From Hymenobacter ginkgonis (GTDB lineage Bacteria; Bacteroidota; Bacteroidia; Cytophagales; Hymenobacteraceae): DNA of 64,000 nucleotides. Made by a program: the position numbers and the translations under genes. This document shows positions 44,801 to 52,499 of this stretch, piece by piece. A model generated the notes under the pieces. That model was not told where the DNA came from. It ran no database searches and saw nothing but the letters and a program-made list of their open reading frames with translations. Positions within the stretch are counted from its first letter, which is position 1. Every line of letters starts with the position of its first letter. Where the stretch lies: contig NZ_WQKZ01000005.1 of the NCBI RefSeq assembly GCF_009755225.1, forward strand, positions 186,001 to 250,000. Reading direction: 5' to 3'.

Positions 44801-44924
44801 AAAGGAATTAGTAGTGGTGGTGCTGACGAACCGCGTCAACCCTTCGCGGCGCAACAATAAGCTGAGCCAGCTGAACGTGCGCACCCAGATTCAGCAGGTG
44901 GCCATTGAGGCTATTCGGCCGTAG
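41805..44924 (+). CDS. GH3 glycosidase fused to a beta-lactamase-like serine hydrolase
   Basis: About 1,039 residues from a TTG start (RTKYLLLFLLLVGPLLAVG signal peptide); another in-frame TTG 30 bases upstream is possible. The GH3 domain (about 45-380) shows the NagZ-type KHFPGHGDVDADSHLALP loop and nucleophile Asp in GVVFTDAMNMQG (near residue 317). A GH3 C-terminal domain (about 410-590) follows, then a low-complexity Ala/Gly insert and a serine hydrolase domain with SxxK (S712-LT-K715 in DLASLTKVLAS) and YSD. NagZ-like activity on peptidoglycan N-acetylglucosamine is likely, in the periplasm; the hydrolase role is unknown. Confidence 0.93.
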   Translation: MRTKYLLLFLLLVGPLLAVGQRRSAARPTKKTVALKPAPVSGTTPAFLRYLHSPWVDSLMRTLTPRQRVAQLFMVAAYSNKPAIYQDSISTLIKQYGIGGLIYFQGGPVRQTRLLNRFQSQSQVPLLVAMDGEWGAGMRLDSVLRFPYQMSLGAVPQADSALIYEMGREVAQQFRRLGMHVNFAPVVDVNNNPANPVIGFRSWGEDPVAVSRLSRLYMKGMQDAGVLAVAKHFPGHGDVDADSHLALPLVRVDRGRLDSLELPPFKSMISSGIGGMMVAHLNVPTLDTSGDPSTLSKLIVTGVLRQQLGFKGVVFTDAMNMQGVIKRVPPGEAEVRALLAGNDVLEFSKNVPLALQTVLAAVDSGRISQARIDESCRRVLALKQWAGLKAYQPVSEQHIFEDLNPAHARYVSHRLTERSITLLRNQHTILPLQRLDTLRIATLVLGGTPGDTTDFQRAVADYAPVVHFHLPAAPTLDELVDIRAKLFSYDVVLVALQSLGRLPATSFGITPEDNLLLRELTKPGQQVILSVFGSAYAVAKVRDFDRASAVVLAYQESPQAQELAAQLIFGGIGASGKLPVTVANNLPAGFGLSTTPGLRLAYAHPEDAGMDRRLEARVDSLMQQALAAQATPGGQVLIAHRGVVVLRKSYGYQAAISGAASPVAATPTGIVASAAGNFGSEPGAAGASSVAAAPRPVGPRLVQNTDVYDLASLTKVLASTPALLKLQEQGKFSPDSTLGQFFPFLQKTNKANLKLRDVLAHQAGLPAWIPFWKALTKPDGTLRRRWFRADSSARFPLPVARGLWGRRKLPAYIYAQIGAAPLNAKPGYVYSDLSFYLYPWLVQRRTGQHFEDFLTKHIYRPLGSNLHFQPLHHFAEGRLVPTEYDSLFRRQLLRGYVDDEGAALLGGISGHAGLFGSANDVAQLAQAYAWGGRYGGQQIFQANVLADYTRCQFCGTGNRRGLGFDRPSRPAAGNTAPGASASSFGHSGFTGTYFWVDPEKELVVVVLTNRVNPSRRNNKLSQLNVRTQIQQVAIEAIRP

Positions 44925-44948
44925 GGGAGGGGGTAGGGCCGGCTAGCC

Positions 44949-45383
44949 TTAAGCTTGGTGCACGCGCTGCTCGGCTAGCAGCCACGCCACGGCTTCAGCC
45001 TCGGTAATGCATTGGTTCATGCGGAACGGCTCGTCGGCATGATAGGTATGCGGCTCGGGCACGGTATTGTCGTGCTGAAATTCTTGACGCAAGCCAGGAG
45101 CCATAAAGTACACCAGGCGCACAGGCGGCCCCAACTCGCGCACGAGCTGGTTGTAATAAGTGTGGAGCAGCCAGTCGAGCATGGCTGGGGCACTGCGGTG
45201 CCGCCGCCTGATGTCGAGCAGCCAGTAATGCGCGTCGTACTGGCGAGCAGTAGCCAGCAAACAGTCGTAGCCACGCAGCGCCTCTTCTTCGGTAACGAGG
45301 CGCAACCAGCGGCCCACTAAGATGCGCAAATCGGGCTGATAAGTAACGTCCAGATAGTCAGAAGAAGAGCAGGCGATGGTCAT
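44949..45383 (-). CDS. Small protein of unknown function
   Basis: About 144 residues from ATG at 45383 (MTIACSSSDYLDVTYQPDLR). The segments VTYQPDLRILVGRWLRLV and YDAHYWLLDIRRRHRSAPAM alternate beta and helix and resemble the STAS/SpoIIAA-like fold of small Bacteroidota regulators. Tail: EAEAVAWLLAEQRVHQA. No catalytic motif is seen. It converges with the GH3 fusion gene. Confidence 0.7.
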   Translation of the reverse strand: MTIACSSSDYLDVTYQPDLRILVGRWLRLVTEEEALRGYDCLLATARQYDAHYWLLDIRRRHRSAPAMLDWLLHTYYNQLVRELGPPVRLVYFMAPGLRQEFQHDNTVPEPHTYHADEPFRMNQCITEAEAVAWLLAEQRVHQA

Positions 45384-45555
45384 GAGCTGGCAGGGGGGTA
45401 GGGCTAAGCGGTGGCTGCCACTACGCGTCTCAACGCCGGCGAACCGCGAAGTGTTCAGGCTTGCGAAAGGTGGTTTCCCGGCGCGGGCGGCGTCGGAAGC
45501 GGGGTAGGCTGCTATCTTCCGCCCACCAATTTTCCCACCCACTCTTCCCTTGGCC

Positions 45556-47181
45556 ATGCAAGGATTAATGATGCCTACCCCCCTGCGCATTGCAGGGCTC
45601 ATCGAACACGCCGCCAAGTGGCACGCCGATACCGAAATTGTATCGCGCCTGCCCGAAGGGGGGCTGTTTCGCTACACCTACGCTGCGGCCCACCAGCGCG
45701 CCAAGCAACTGGCTAATGTGCTCACGCGCCTGGGCATCCAGCCCGGCGACCGCGTGGGTACGCTGGCTTGGAATACGCACCGGCATTTCGAGTTGTACTA
45801 CGGCATTTCGGGGCTGGGCGCGGTGTGCCATACCATCAACCCCCGCCTGTTTTTTGAACAGTTAATTTATATAATTAATCACGCCCAAGACCGGCTGCTG
45901 TTCTTCGACATTACCTTCCTACCCCTCGTCGAAAAGTTAGCTCCGCACTGCCCCACGGTCGAGCAATGGGTGCTGCTAGCTGGTTCCGAGCATTTGCCTA
46001 CTGCCTCAACTTTACCCCGCCTGAGCAGCTACGAGGCGCTGCTGGCCGCCGAAAGCGCCGACTACGAGTGGCCACTATTTGAGGAAAACACCGCCTCATC
46101 GCTCTGCTACACCTCTGGCACCACTGACGAGCCGAAGGGAGTGCTCTATTCGCATCGCTCTACGCTGCTGCACTCGTACGCAGCCTCGCTGCCCGATTGC
46201 TTCAATTGCGGCGCGCGCGACGTGATTTTGCCCGTCGTGCCCATGTTCCACGTCAATGCCTGGGGCATTCCGTACCTGGCGCCGCTCAATGGCTGCAAGC
46301 TGGTGCTGCCGGGCCCCGCGCTCGACGCGGCCAGCCTCTACGAACTGTTTGAGCACGAAGGCGTCACGTTCTCAGCTGGCGTGCCCACCATCTGGTTTGG
46401 GCTGCTGCAATACATGCGCGAAGGCCAACGCCAGTTTAGTACGCTGCGCAAGATGATAGTGGGCGGCGCCTCGTGCCCGCCGGCCCTACTGCAGGCCTTC
46501 GATGAAGAACTGGGCATCGAAATCCGCCACGCCTGGGGCATGTCCGAAACCTCGCCGCTCGGCACCGTCAGCACCCTCAAAGCCCAGCACCTCGACCTGC
46601 CCGAAGAAGCGCAATTCTTCTTTAAAATCAAGCAGGGCCGCAGCATTTTCGGCATTGATATGGAGATTGTGAACGACGCCGGCCAGCCGCTGCCGCACGA
46701 CGGGGTAGCGTTTGGCGACCTGCTGGTGCGCGGTCCGTTTGTGGTGAGCGACTATTTTGGCGCCACTTCACCCGGCCAGCTCACGGCCAACGGCTGGTTC
46801 CGCACCGGCGACGTGGCCACCATCGACGCCGACGGGTTTATGAACATCACCGACCGCTCGAAGGATGTTATCAAGTCGGGTGGCGAGTGGATTTCGAGCA
46901 TCGACCTCGAAAACCTGGCCGTGGCGCACCCCGCCATCGTGGAGGCGGCCGTCATCGGCGTGCCGCACCCCAAGTGGAGCGAGCGCCCCCTGCTAGTGGT
47001 GGTGCGCAAACCCGGCCACGACGTGTCAGCTGAGGAACTGCTAGCGTTTTTCGACGGCAAAATTGCCACCTGGTGGAAGCCCGACGCCGTAGAGTTTGTA
47101 GCGCAGTTGCCCCACACCGCCACTGGCAAGCTGCTCAAAACGCAGCTGCGCAAAGACTTCGCAGACTATGAATTGAAGTAA
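45556..47181 (+). CDS. Acyl-CoA ligase (AMP-binding; AlkK-like fatty-acid ligase)
   Basis: About 541 residues from ATG at 45556 (MQGLMMPTPLRIAGLIEHAA). The AMP-binding P-loop is CYTSGTTDEPKGVLYSHRS (about 184-202), then ammonia-type WGMSETSPLGTV (about 321-332), the hinge GWFRTGDVATIDADGFMNIT and the C-terminal lysine segment TATGKLLKTQLR (near 525). Overall it resembles medium/long-chain fatty-acid ligases of the AlkK type that activate fatty acids for beta-oxidation. Two hairpins follow the stop. Confidence 0.94.
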   Translation: MQGLMMPTPLRIAGLIEHAAKWHADTEIVSRLPEGGLFRYTYAAAHQRAKQLANVLTRLGIQPGDRVGTLAWNTHRHFELYYGISGLGAVCHTINPRLFFEQLIYIINHAQDRLLFFDITFLPLVEKLAPHCPTVEQWVLLAGSEHLPTASTLPRLSSYEALLAAESADYEWPLFEENTASSLCYTSGTTDEPKGVLYSHRSTLLHSYAASLPDCFNCGARDVILPVVPMFHVNAWGIPYLAPLNGCKLVLPGPALDAASLYELFEHEGVTFSAGVPTIWFGLLQYMREGQRQFSTLRKMIVGGASCPPALLQAFDEELGIEIRHAWGMSETSPLGTVSTLKAQHLDLPEEAQFFFKIKQGRSIFGIDMEIVNDAGQPLPHDGVAFGDLLVRGPFVVSDYFGATSPGQLTANGWFRTGDVATIDADGFMNITDRSKDVIKSGGEWISSIDLENLAVAHPAIVEAAVIGVPHPKWSERPLLVVVRKPGHDVSAEELLAFFDGKIATWWKPDAVEFVAQLPHTATGKLLKTQLRKDFADYELK

Positions 47182-47200
47182 TCAATTCGTAGAAACAAAC

Positions 47201-47261
47201 AGCGCGGACTTTAAGGCCGCGAGTATCAGGTAAACTGACATGTGGCCTAAAAGTCCGCGCT
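47201..47261. repeat. Inverted repeat with GCGCGGACTTT arms
   Basis: Arms AGCGCGGACTTTAAGGCC (47201-47218) and GGCCTAAAAGTCCGCGCT (47244-47261) pair at 17 of 18 positions with a 25-base loop. No T run follows. A second, better terminator lies just downstream, so this is more likely a separate repeat element or a supporting hairpin between the convergent acyl-CoA ligase and DUF2723 genes. Confidence 0.75.
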
Positions 47262-47283
47262 ACTAAGCAACTGGTAAAGCATT

Positions 47284-47320
47284 AAAAAGCCCCGCTGGCA
47301 CTAGGCCAGCGGGGCTTTTT
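47284..47320. terminator. Bidirectional intrinsic terminator
   Basis: AAAAAGCCCCGCTGG (47284-47298) and CCAGCGGGGCTTTTT (47306-47320) are exact complements with a 7-base loop, giving A/T tails on both strands. It separates the convergent acyl-CoA ligase and DUF2723 genes. Confidence 0.95.
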
Positions 47321-47339
47321 AAGCTTGCTACAGAAGTGG

Positions 47340-50339
47340 CTATTGTCCGCCCTGCTGCAAGTAAGGCGCGAGCACCTCGTAGGCTTTCTTGGCGCGCACT
47401 TGGTCGTTCACGGCCGGTGAGGCGGCCGACTGGTACACACTCTGCAAGGTGAGGAGGTAGCCGCGCTGGGCATCGTCGAAGAGGGCGCCGTCGTGGGTCT
47501 GGTAATAGCTCAGCATCTGGATGCTGCGGTCGGTAAGCTTGTCGAGGATGGCGTCGGCCTTGGCCTTTTCGCCGCCCGCGAGCAGCGCTGGCACCAGCTG
47601 CGGCGTGTAGTAGTCGTACGGGATGGCCGCGTCGGGCATCACTTCTAGGCACTTATCAGCCACTTCTTTGGCCTTGGCAATATTGCCTTCGGCGAGGTAA
47701 GCGTTGGCAAGGCGGGCAAACTTATCGCGGTAATTGGCTGGGAAGCGCAGGTTGTTCTCGTCGTAAAAAATGTTGGCCGACTGCAAGCCGCGGTACTGGA
47801 ACTTGTGCATCAGCTCGTCGTAGCAAATCGATTTCTCCACGTAGCCTTCGTCGCCGCGGGCGTTGTAGTTGGGGTCGCGCAGCGGCAGCAGGCGGTAGGC
47901 CATACCCTCAAGCTGGAAGTAAGGCTGCAAGTTCATGTAGTCCGACGGGGCTACCGTCGAGCTAAAATAGATGGGCCGCTTCCAGTTATTGGTGGCAATC
48001 ATATCCAGAATCACCAGGTTTTTCTTTTCGATGGCCCGTTTACCCATGCTCCACTCCATGTGGCTCACAAGTTGGCCTTGGCGGTCTTTCGGGATGATGT
48101 TCAACGCCTTCACTGCCGTAGTATCCACGTTCAAAAAAAACTTGGGGGTAGGGAAGGTCATCGTCGAGTAGTTGCCGTCGGTGTACTTCAGCAGCGGGCT
48201 GCCCTGGCCCACAAGGCTGATAAACTGCTTGAGGTCCAAGCTATCCACCGACGGGTTGGGCGAGAAGGGCAGCATATCGTTGTTGCCCTGCGCGTAGGTC
48301 GCGTCGCCCATGCTCACGGGCACGCCCTGCGAGAGGTAAGCACGACGCTTCATTTGCTGGATGTACCAGTCGGTATTCAAATACGACAGCACGGCTACGC
48401 GCACGTCGGTACGGATGCCTTCGACCTCCTGGGCGTACCAAAGCGGGAAAGTATCGTTGTCGCCGTTGGTAAACAAAATCGCGTTTGGCGCGCACGAATT
48501 CAACAGGTTACGCGCCGAATCGACCGAGTTGTAGCGGCCCGAGCGGTCGTGGTCGTTCCAGCCCTGCGCCACCAAGATGGCGGGCGAAACCAAGCCCAGC
48601 AAAATGGCTACGGTAGCGCGAGCATTCTCGGCTTTCAAGGCTGCACCTAATAGTTGTGCTAAGCCAATCACCCCCAAGCCAATCCAGATGGCAAACGCAA
48701 ACGTGGCGCCGCAGAACGTGTAGTCCCGCTCGCGGGGCTCGATGGGCGGCTGGTTGAGGTACACCACAATAGCAATGCCCGTAAACAGGAACAGCAAACC
48801 CACAATCAGGGCATCATTGCCGCGGCGGCGCACTTGCACAAACAGGCCGATGAGGCCCAAAATGAGCGGAATAGCGAAGAAATTATTGTGCGCGAAGCTC
48901 TCGCCAATGCGGGGGGGTAGGGCAGTGCGGCCGGGGCTAAAGGGCGTCACCACGCCCGCCTGCTGGATATCGGAGTCGCGGCCCACGTAGTTCCAGAAAA
49001 AATAGCGCCAGAACATGTGCCCAATCTGGTACCGGAACAAGAAGCCCAGGTTTTGGCCCATCGTAGGCTTGGTGCCTTCCTGCAAGTCGGGCACCCACTT
49101 CTTATACTCTTGAATATGAGCCGGGTCGTAGCTGTAGAGGCGGGGTAGGAGCATCTTGTCGGCGTCGGCGTAGCCGGGCTCCTGGGCACGGGGTAGCACT
49201 TCCTGGTAGCGGCCGTCTTTGCGCACGTAGCGCGGCGCGCCTTCCTCGTAGTGGTCGGGCTGAGCGTTGAATTGCGGGCCGTAGAGCAAAGGCCGCGAGC
49301 CGTACTGCTCACGCTTGAGGTAGCTCACAAAGCTGAGGACATCCTCGGGGTCGTTCTCGTTGATAGTAGGGTGAAACGATGAGCGAATCGGTACAATTAG
49401 GTAGCTCGAATAACCGATGAGGATAAACACGAAGCACAGCATGGCCGTGTTTAGCAGCTGGCTGCGCAAGCGGTGCGACAACCGGAAGCCAAACCAAATC
49501 AACCCTATAAACAGCGCCAGGAAGATAATCAGGCCCGAATTGAAAGGTAGGCCGAGCGTATTGATGAAGAATACTTCAAAACCTCCAGCTAGTGTAGGCA
49601 GGCCCGGAATGATGCCCACCAGTACCGAGCCCACAATAACCAAGCTGATGGCCAGCGTGATGATGCCACCGAGGGGGGTAGGGTTGGCCGAGCGGCGGTA
49701 GTAGTAGATAAAGGCCAGCGCCGGCACGGCCAGCAAATTCAGCAAGTGCACGCCAATACTGAGGCCAATGGCGTAGGCAATGAGGATGAGCCACTTATCC
49801 GAATCAGCTTCGCTGGCGTGTTCTTCCCATTTCAGCATTATCCAAACCACGGCGGCGGTGCAGAGGGCCGACATGGCGTATACCTCGCCCTCCACGGCGT
49901 TGAACCAGAAGGAATCGGAAAACGCGAACGACAGCGCCCCTACCACCCCCGCGCCCAAGATGAGCAGCGTTTGGTAGCCAGTAGGCTCCGGCGTTTCGGT
50001 TTCAAACTCGCCCCGCGCCAGCAGCAGTTTGCGCGCCAGCCGGGTGATAATCCAGAATAAAAACAGCACCGTAAACGCGCTGCTTAAGCCCGAAAGGGCA
50101 TTGACAAGTACCGCTACTTTGGTAACATCGCCAAAGCTGAGCAGCGACATCAGTCGCCCCAAGATGAGGAAGGTAGGCGCACCCGGTGGGTGCGGCACCA
50201 GTAGCTTGTACGAGCAGGCAATGAACTCGCCGCAGTCCCAGAAGGAGGCAGTGGGCTCTAGTGTAAGCAGGTAGGTGGCGGCGGCGATGGCAAAAACCAC
50301 CCAGCCGACCAGGTTATTCAACCGTTGAAATGAACGCAT
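47340..50339 (-). CDS. DUF2723 membrane protein (protein O-mannosyltransferase-like, TMEM260 type)
   Basis: About 999 residues from ATG at 50339 (MRSFQRLNNLVGWVVFAIAA); the frame continues upstream, but the first membrane helix starts here. The catalytic-type signature LEPTASFWDCGEFIACSYKL (about 27-46) is followed by about eleven helices, then a lumenal region with QVRRRGNDA and a GDNDTFPLWYAQEV segment, and TPR-like helices near the C-terminus (EGNIAKAKEVADKCLE). Family members are GT-C-fold proteins; some vertebrate relatives transfer mannose to proteins. In Bacteroidota a role in protein O-glycosylation is plausible but unproved. Confidence 0.9.
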   Translation of the reverse strand: MRSFQRLNNLVGWVVFAIAAATYLLTLEPTASFWDCGEFIACSYKLLVPHPPGAPTFLILGRLMSLLSFGDVTKVAVLVNALSGLSSAFTVLFLFWIITRLARKLLLARGEFETETPEPTGYQTLLILGAGVVGALSFAFSDSFWFNAVEGEVYAMSALCTAAVVWIMLKWEEHASEADSDKWLILIAYAIGLSIGVHLLNLLAVPALAFIYYYRRSANPTPLGGIITLAISLVIVGSVLVGIIPGLPTLAGGFEVFFINTLGLPFNSGLIIFLALFIGLIWFGFRLSHRLRSQLLNTAMLCFVFILIGYSSYLIVPIRSSFHPTINENDPEDVLSFVSYLKREQYGSRPLLYGPQFNAQPDHYEEGAPRYVRKDGRYQEVLPRAQEPGYADADKMLLPRLYSYDPAHIQEYKKWVPDLQEGTKPTMGQNLGFLFRYQIGHMFWRYFFWNYVGRDSDIQQAGVVTPFSPGRTALPPRIGESFAHNNFFAIPLILGLIGLFVQVRRRGNDALIVGLLFLFTGIAIVVYLNQPPIEPRERDYTFCGATFAFAIWIGLGVIGLAQLLGAALKAENARATVAILLGLVSPAILVAQGWNDHDRSGRYNSVDSARNLLNSCAPNAILFTNGDNDTFPLWYAQEVEGIRTDVRVAVLSYLNTDWYIQQMKRRAYLSQGVPVSMGDATYAQGNNDMLPFSPNPSVDSLDLKQFISLVGQGSPLLKYTDGNYSTMTFPTPKFFLNVDTTAVKALNIIPKDRQGQLVSHMEWSMGKRAIEKKNLVILDMIATNNWKRPIYFSSTVAPSDYMNLQPYFQLEGMAYRLLPLRDPNYNARGDEGYVEKSICYDELMHKFQYRGLQSANIFYDENNLRFPANYRDKFARLANAYLAEGNIAKAKEVADKCLEVMPDAAIPYDYYTPQLVPALLAGGEKAKADAILDKLTDRSIQMLSYYQTHDGALFDDAQRGYLLTLQSVYQSAASPAVNDQVRAKKAYEVLAPYLQQGGQ

Positions 50340-50496
50340 ACGGGGCAAAAATGACCGGCTGCTGCTGCCACCGGCAGCCGCTTCCCGACCAGAAAGAAAT
50401 TCCGTTATAACTAAACCATTGCCATTCGGCAATAAGCCCCCAAAAGTAGGCAACAACCCCCAAGGGGTTGCGTCGAGGCCGCGGGGAGGGCGTAAA

Positions 50497-50526
50497 AAAA
50501 GCAGCTACCGGCCGGCAGCTGCTTTT
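50497..50526 (-). terminator. Intrinsic terminator after the small T9SS gene
   Basis: AAAAGCAGCT and AGCTGCTTTT form a 10-base stem with a 10-base loop. On the minus strand the stem is followed by more Ts. It lies about 30 bases beyond the stop at 50557. Confidence 0.85.
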
Positions 50527-50556
50527 ATCGTAACTAATTTATACTGCTAAAATAGA

Positions 50557-50961
50557 TTATTGCAATGTCAGCCGGTTGGTGCTCACTACCTTATCGTTCA
50601 CCAATAGCGAGTAGAAATAAAGCCCAGCGGGCAAATTGCTGACATCTAGAGGTAGGGCCTCTACTGTCAATTCGGGGCGCAGGGCCAACAAACGCACTTC
50701 GCGACCGAGCACATTGCTGAGGCGAAATTTATAATCGTGGCCGTGAGGTGCCGCCAATTGAACCGCAATTTGGCCGTGGCCAGGATTTGGAAACACGCTG
50801 AGCGTGGGTGCCGCCACTGGCAAGGTTGGCGTTTGGGGGGTAGCGCGCGCGGCGCTAACCATGCCAATGCGCACATTGCGTACGTGGTGCGTAGTGGCCC
50901 CAGCCGGTGCAAAAGCTAGCACCAAAGCGGCCAACGTCAGAACATGAGTAAATAAACGCAT
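50557..50961 (-). CDS. Small secreted protein with T9SS sorting domain
   Basis: About 134 residues from ATG at 50961 (MRLFTHVLTLAALVLAFAPA), which gives a clean signal peptide; the frame extends upstream but without a plausible start. After a short HHVRNVRIG segment almost the whole protein is the sorting domain, starting LSVFPNPGHGQIAVQLAAP and ending VNDKVVSTNRLTLQ. With virtually no other cargo it may be a minimal surface or fibre-associated protein. Its length is unusually short for a T9SS cargo. Confidence 0.8.
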   Translation of the reverse strand: MRLFTHVLTLAALVLAFAPAGATTHHVRNVRIGMVSAARATPQTPTLPVAAPTLSVFPNPGHGQIAVQLAAPHGHDYKFRLSNVLGREVRLLALRPELTVEALPLDVSNLPAGLYFYSLLVNDKVVSTNRLTLQ

Positions 50962-51204
50962 GGGTAGGAATAGGTAAGCGTATTTGCAAGAAGCCGATTC
51001 AAAACTAAAGTATCCGGGTGAGACTACTATGAACAAGCACCGTGCCGGATGATAGCCTGCTAGGAGGCTGAAATTTTAAACGAAGCTAGGGCTACGCACC
51101 TCCTTTCGCCTGCTTATTTCGGCCAGCGTACTGCTTTTATCGACAAATGGCTGGTTCCGCTATCGCAAGCGTTAGCGCCTACCCGTTTTACCGGCTAACC
51201 CGCG

Positions 51205-51963
51205 CTATAGGTATTTAATTTCCTGCAAGCCAAAGCGCTGCACTGCGTTCTCCATCTCGACGGCCAAGCGGCCATCTTCCTCTACCCCCACAATTTGGCC
51301 GCGCACCCGGCGGCCGGCCACTTCGTAGTCGTGCCACTCTTGGTAGCGGTAGAGCGCGGCTAGGTAGGCCCGGCGCAGCTGGCCCACTTGGCCCGCTCGC
51401 AACTGCAGGTAGCGCCGCTCTAAGCACTCGAGTAGCGCGGCGGCCAGTGCTTCGCGCTGGAAATGACGCCCCGTGAGCACGCTCAGGGAAGTAGCAGTAG
51501 GCACTGAAAAATGTTGTTGGTTCACATTCAGTCCAATACCAACGATGCTAGACTGAATTTTTGCGCCGCTTAGGCTGTTCTCAATGAGGATGCCACCAAA
51601 TTTTTTTGTGCCAAAATACAAGTCGTTGGGCCATTTCAGCCGCAGCTGGGGGGTAGGCTGGAGCAGCGTTTCGGCCCAGTCGTACACGCCCAGCGCTACG
51701 GCTTGGCTCAGCAAAAACTGCTGGCTAGCATCCAAGAAGGTAGGTAGCCACACGACCGATAATGTCAGGTTTTCGCCCGGTGCGGCCAGCCATTGGTTGC
51801 CACGCTGGCCCCGGCCGGCCGTTTGGTCGTCCGTAATGACGGTACATCCTTCGCTGGCCCGGTTTTCGCGCAACAGTTGGTGCGCTTCTGAGTTAGTAGA
51901 AGGGCAGGCGGGCAGCCAAATGAGCTGCTGGCCTGTAAATAAGGTATTAGGGCTGATGGCCAC
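51205..51963 (-). CDS. birA: Biotin--[acetyl-CoA-carboxylase] ligase
   Basis: 252 residues from GTG at 51963. Ligase motifs are STNSEAHQLLRENRASEGC (about 23-41), GRGQRGNQWLAAPGENLTLS (49-68, biotin/ATP loop) and KWPNDLYFGTKKFGGILIEN (109-128), with the VGIGLNVNQQ segment. It attaches biotin to the carboxylase carrier protein. No N-terminal DNA-binding domain is present, so it is a ligase without repressor function. It is divergent from rsfS over a 48-base gap. Confidence 0.96.
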   Translation of the reverse strand: MAISPNTLFTGQQLIWLPACPSTNSEAHQLLRENRASEGCTVITDDQTAGRGQRGNQWLAAPGENLTLSVVWLPTFLDASQQFLLSQAVALGVYDWAETLLQPTPQLRLKWPNDLYFGTKKFGGILIENSLSGAKIQSSIVGIGLNVNQQHFSVPTATSLSVLTGRHFQREALAAALLECLERRYLQLRAGQVGQLRRAYLAALYRYQEWHDYEVAGRRVRGQIVGVEEDGRLAVEMENAVQRFGLQEIKYL

Positions 51964-52011
51964 GCGGGTTAACAGTCGTACATTAGCTTAGTAAAAACGT
52001 AAACTTACTCT

Positions 52012-52401
52012 ATGAAGAGCACCTTGGTTCGACAGGATTCGGACACATTGGCAGAAATAGCCGTTCGCGGCTTGCAGGAAAGAAAAGGTATGGACATTGT
52101 GGTCCTCAACTTGAAGGAGTTGAAGAACGCAGTGGCCGATTATTTTATCATCGCCTCGGCTTCGTCCGATACTCAGCTTGAGGCCTTGGCCCGCTCGGTA
52201 GAGGAAGAAGTGGAAAAAGTTACCGCTCAGGCCCCTTGGCAGAGCGAAGGTCGCACTAACCGCGAGTGGATTTTGTTGGATTACGTAGATGTGGTTGTGC
52301 ACGTTTTCTTGCGCGACCGGCGGCAGTTCTACGCCTTGGAGGAGCTGTGGGGTGATGCTGAGTTTACGTACGTGGAAGACACGGCCGACGTAACGCGCTA
52401 A
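52012..52401 (+). CDS. rsfS: Ribosome silencing factor RsfS
   Basis: 129 residues. Motifs are LAEIAVRGLQERKGMDIVVL (about 10-29), ADYFIIASASSDTQLEALAR (43-62) and the EWILLDYVDVVVHVF segment. It binds the large ribosomal subunit protein uL14 and blocks subunit joining when nutrients are scarce. It precedes ftsH by about 100 bases, a common order in this phylum. Confidence 0.95.
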   Translation: MKSTLVRQDSDTLAEIAVRGLQERKGMDIVVLNLKELKNAVADYFIIASASSDTQLEALARSVEEEVEKVTAQAPWQSEGRTNREWILLDYVDVVVHVFLRDRRQFYALEELWGDAEFTYVEDTADVTR

Positions 52402-52499
52402 AGTATTTCCTTGCCGGCTGCGTTAAGGGGTAGGGGAGCTTGGCACTAGCTGGGCTCACTACCTGCGTCTTGATTATCAAATAACTAAGCCCATTTTTT

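Noticed and set aside
47805..48650. 281-residue open frame opposite the DUF2723 gene
   Set aside because: Shadow frame with no domain and no suitable start context.
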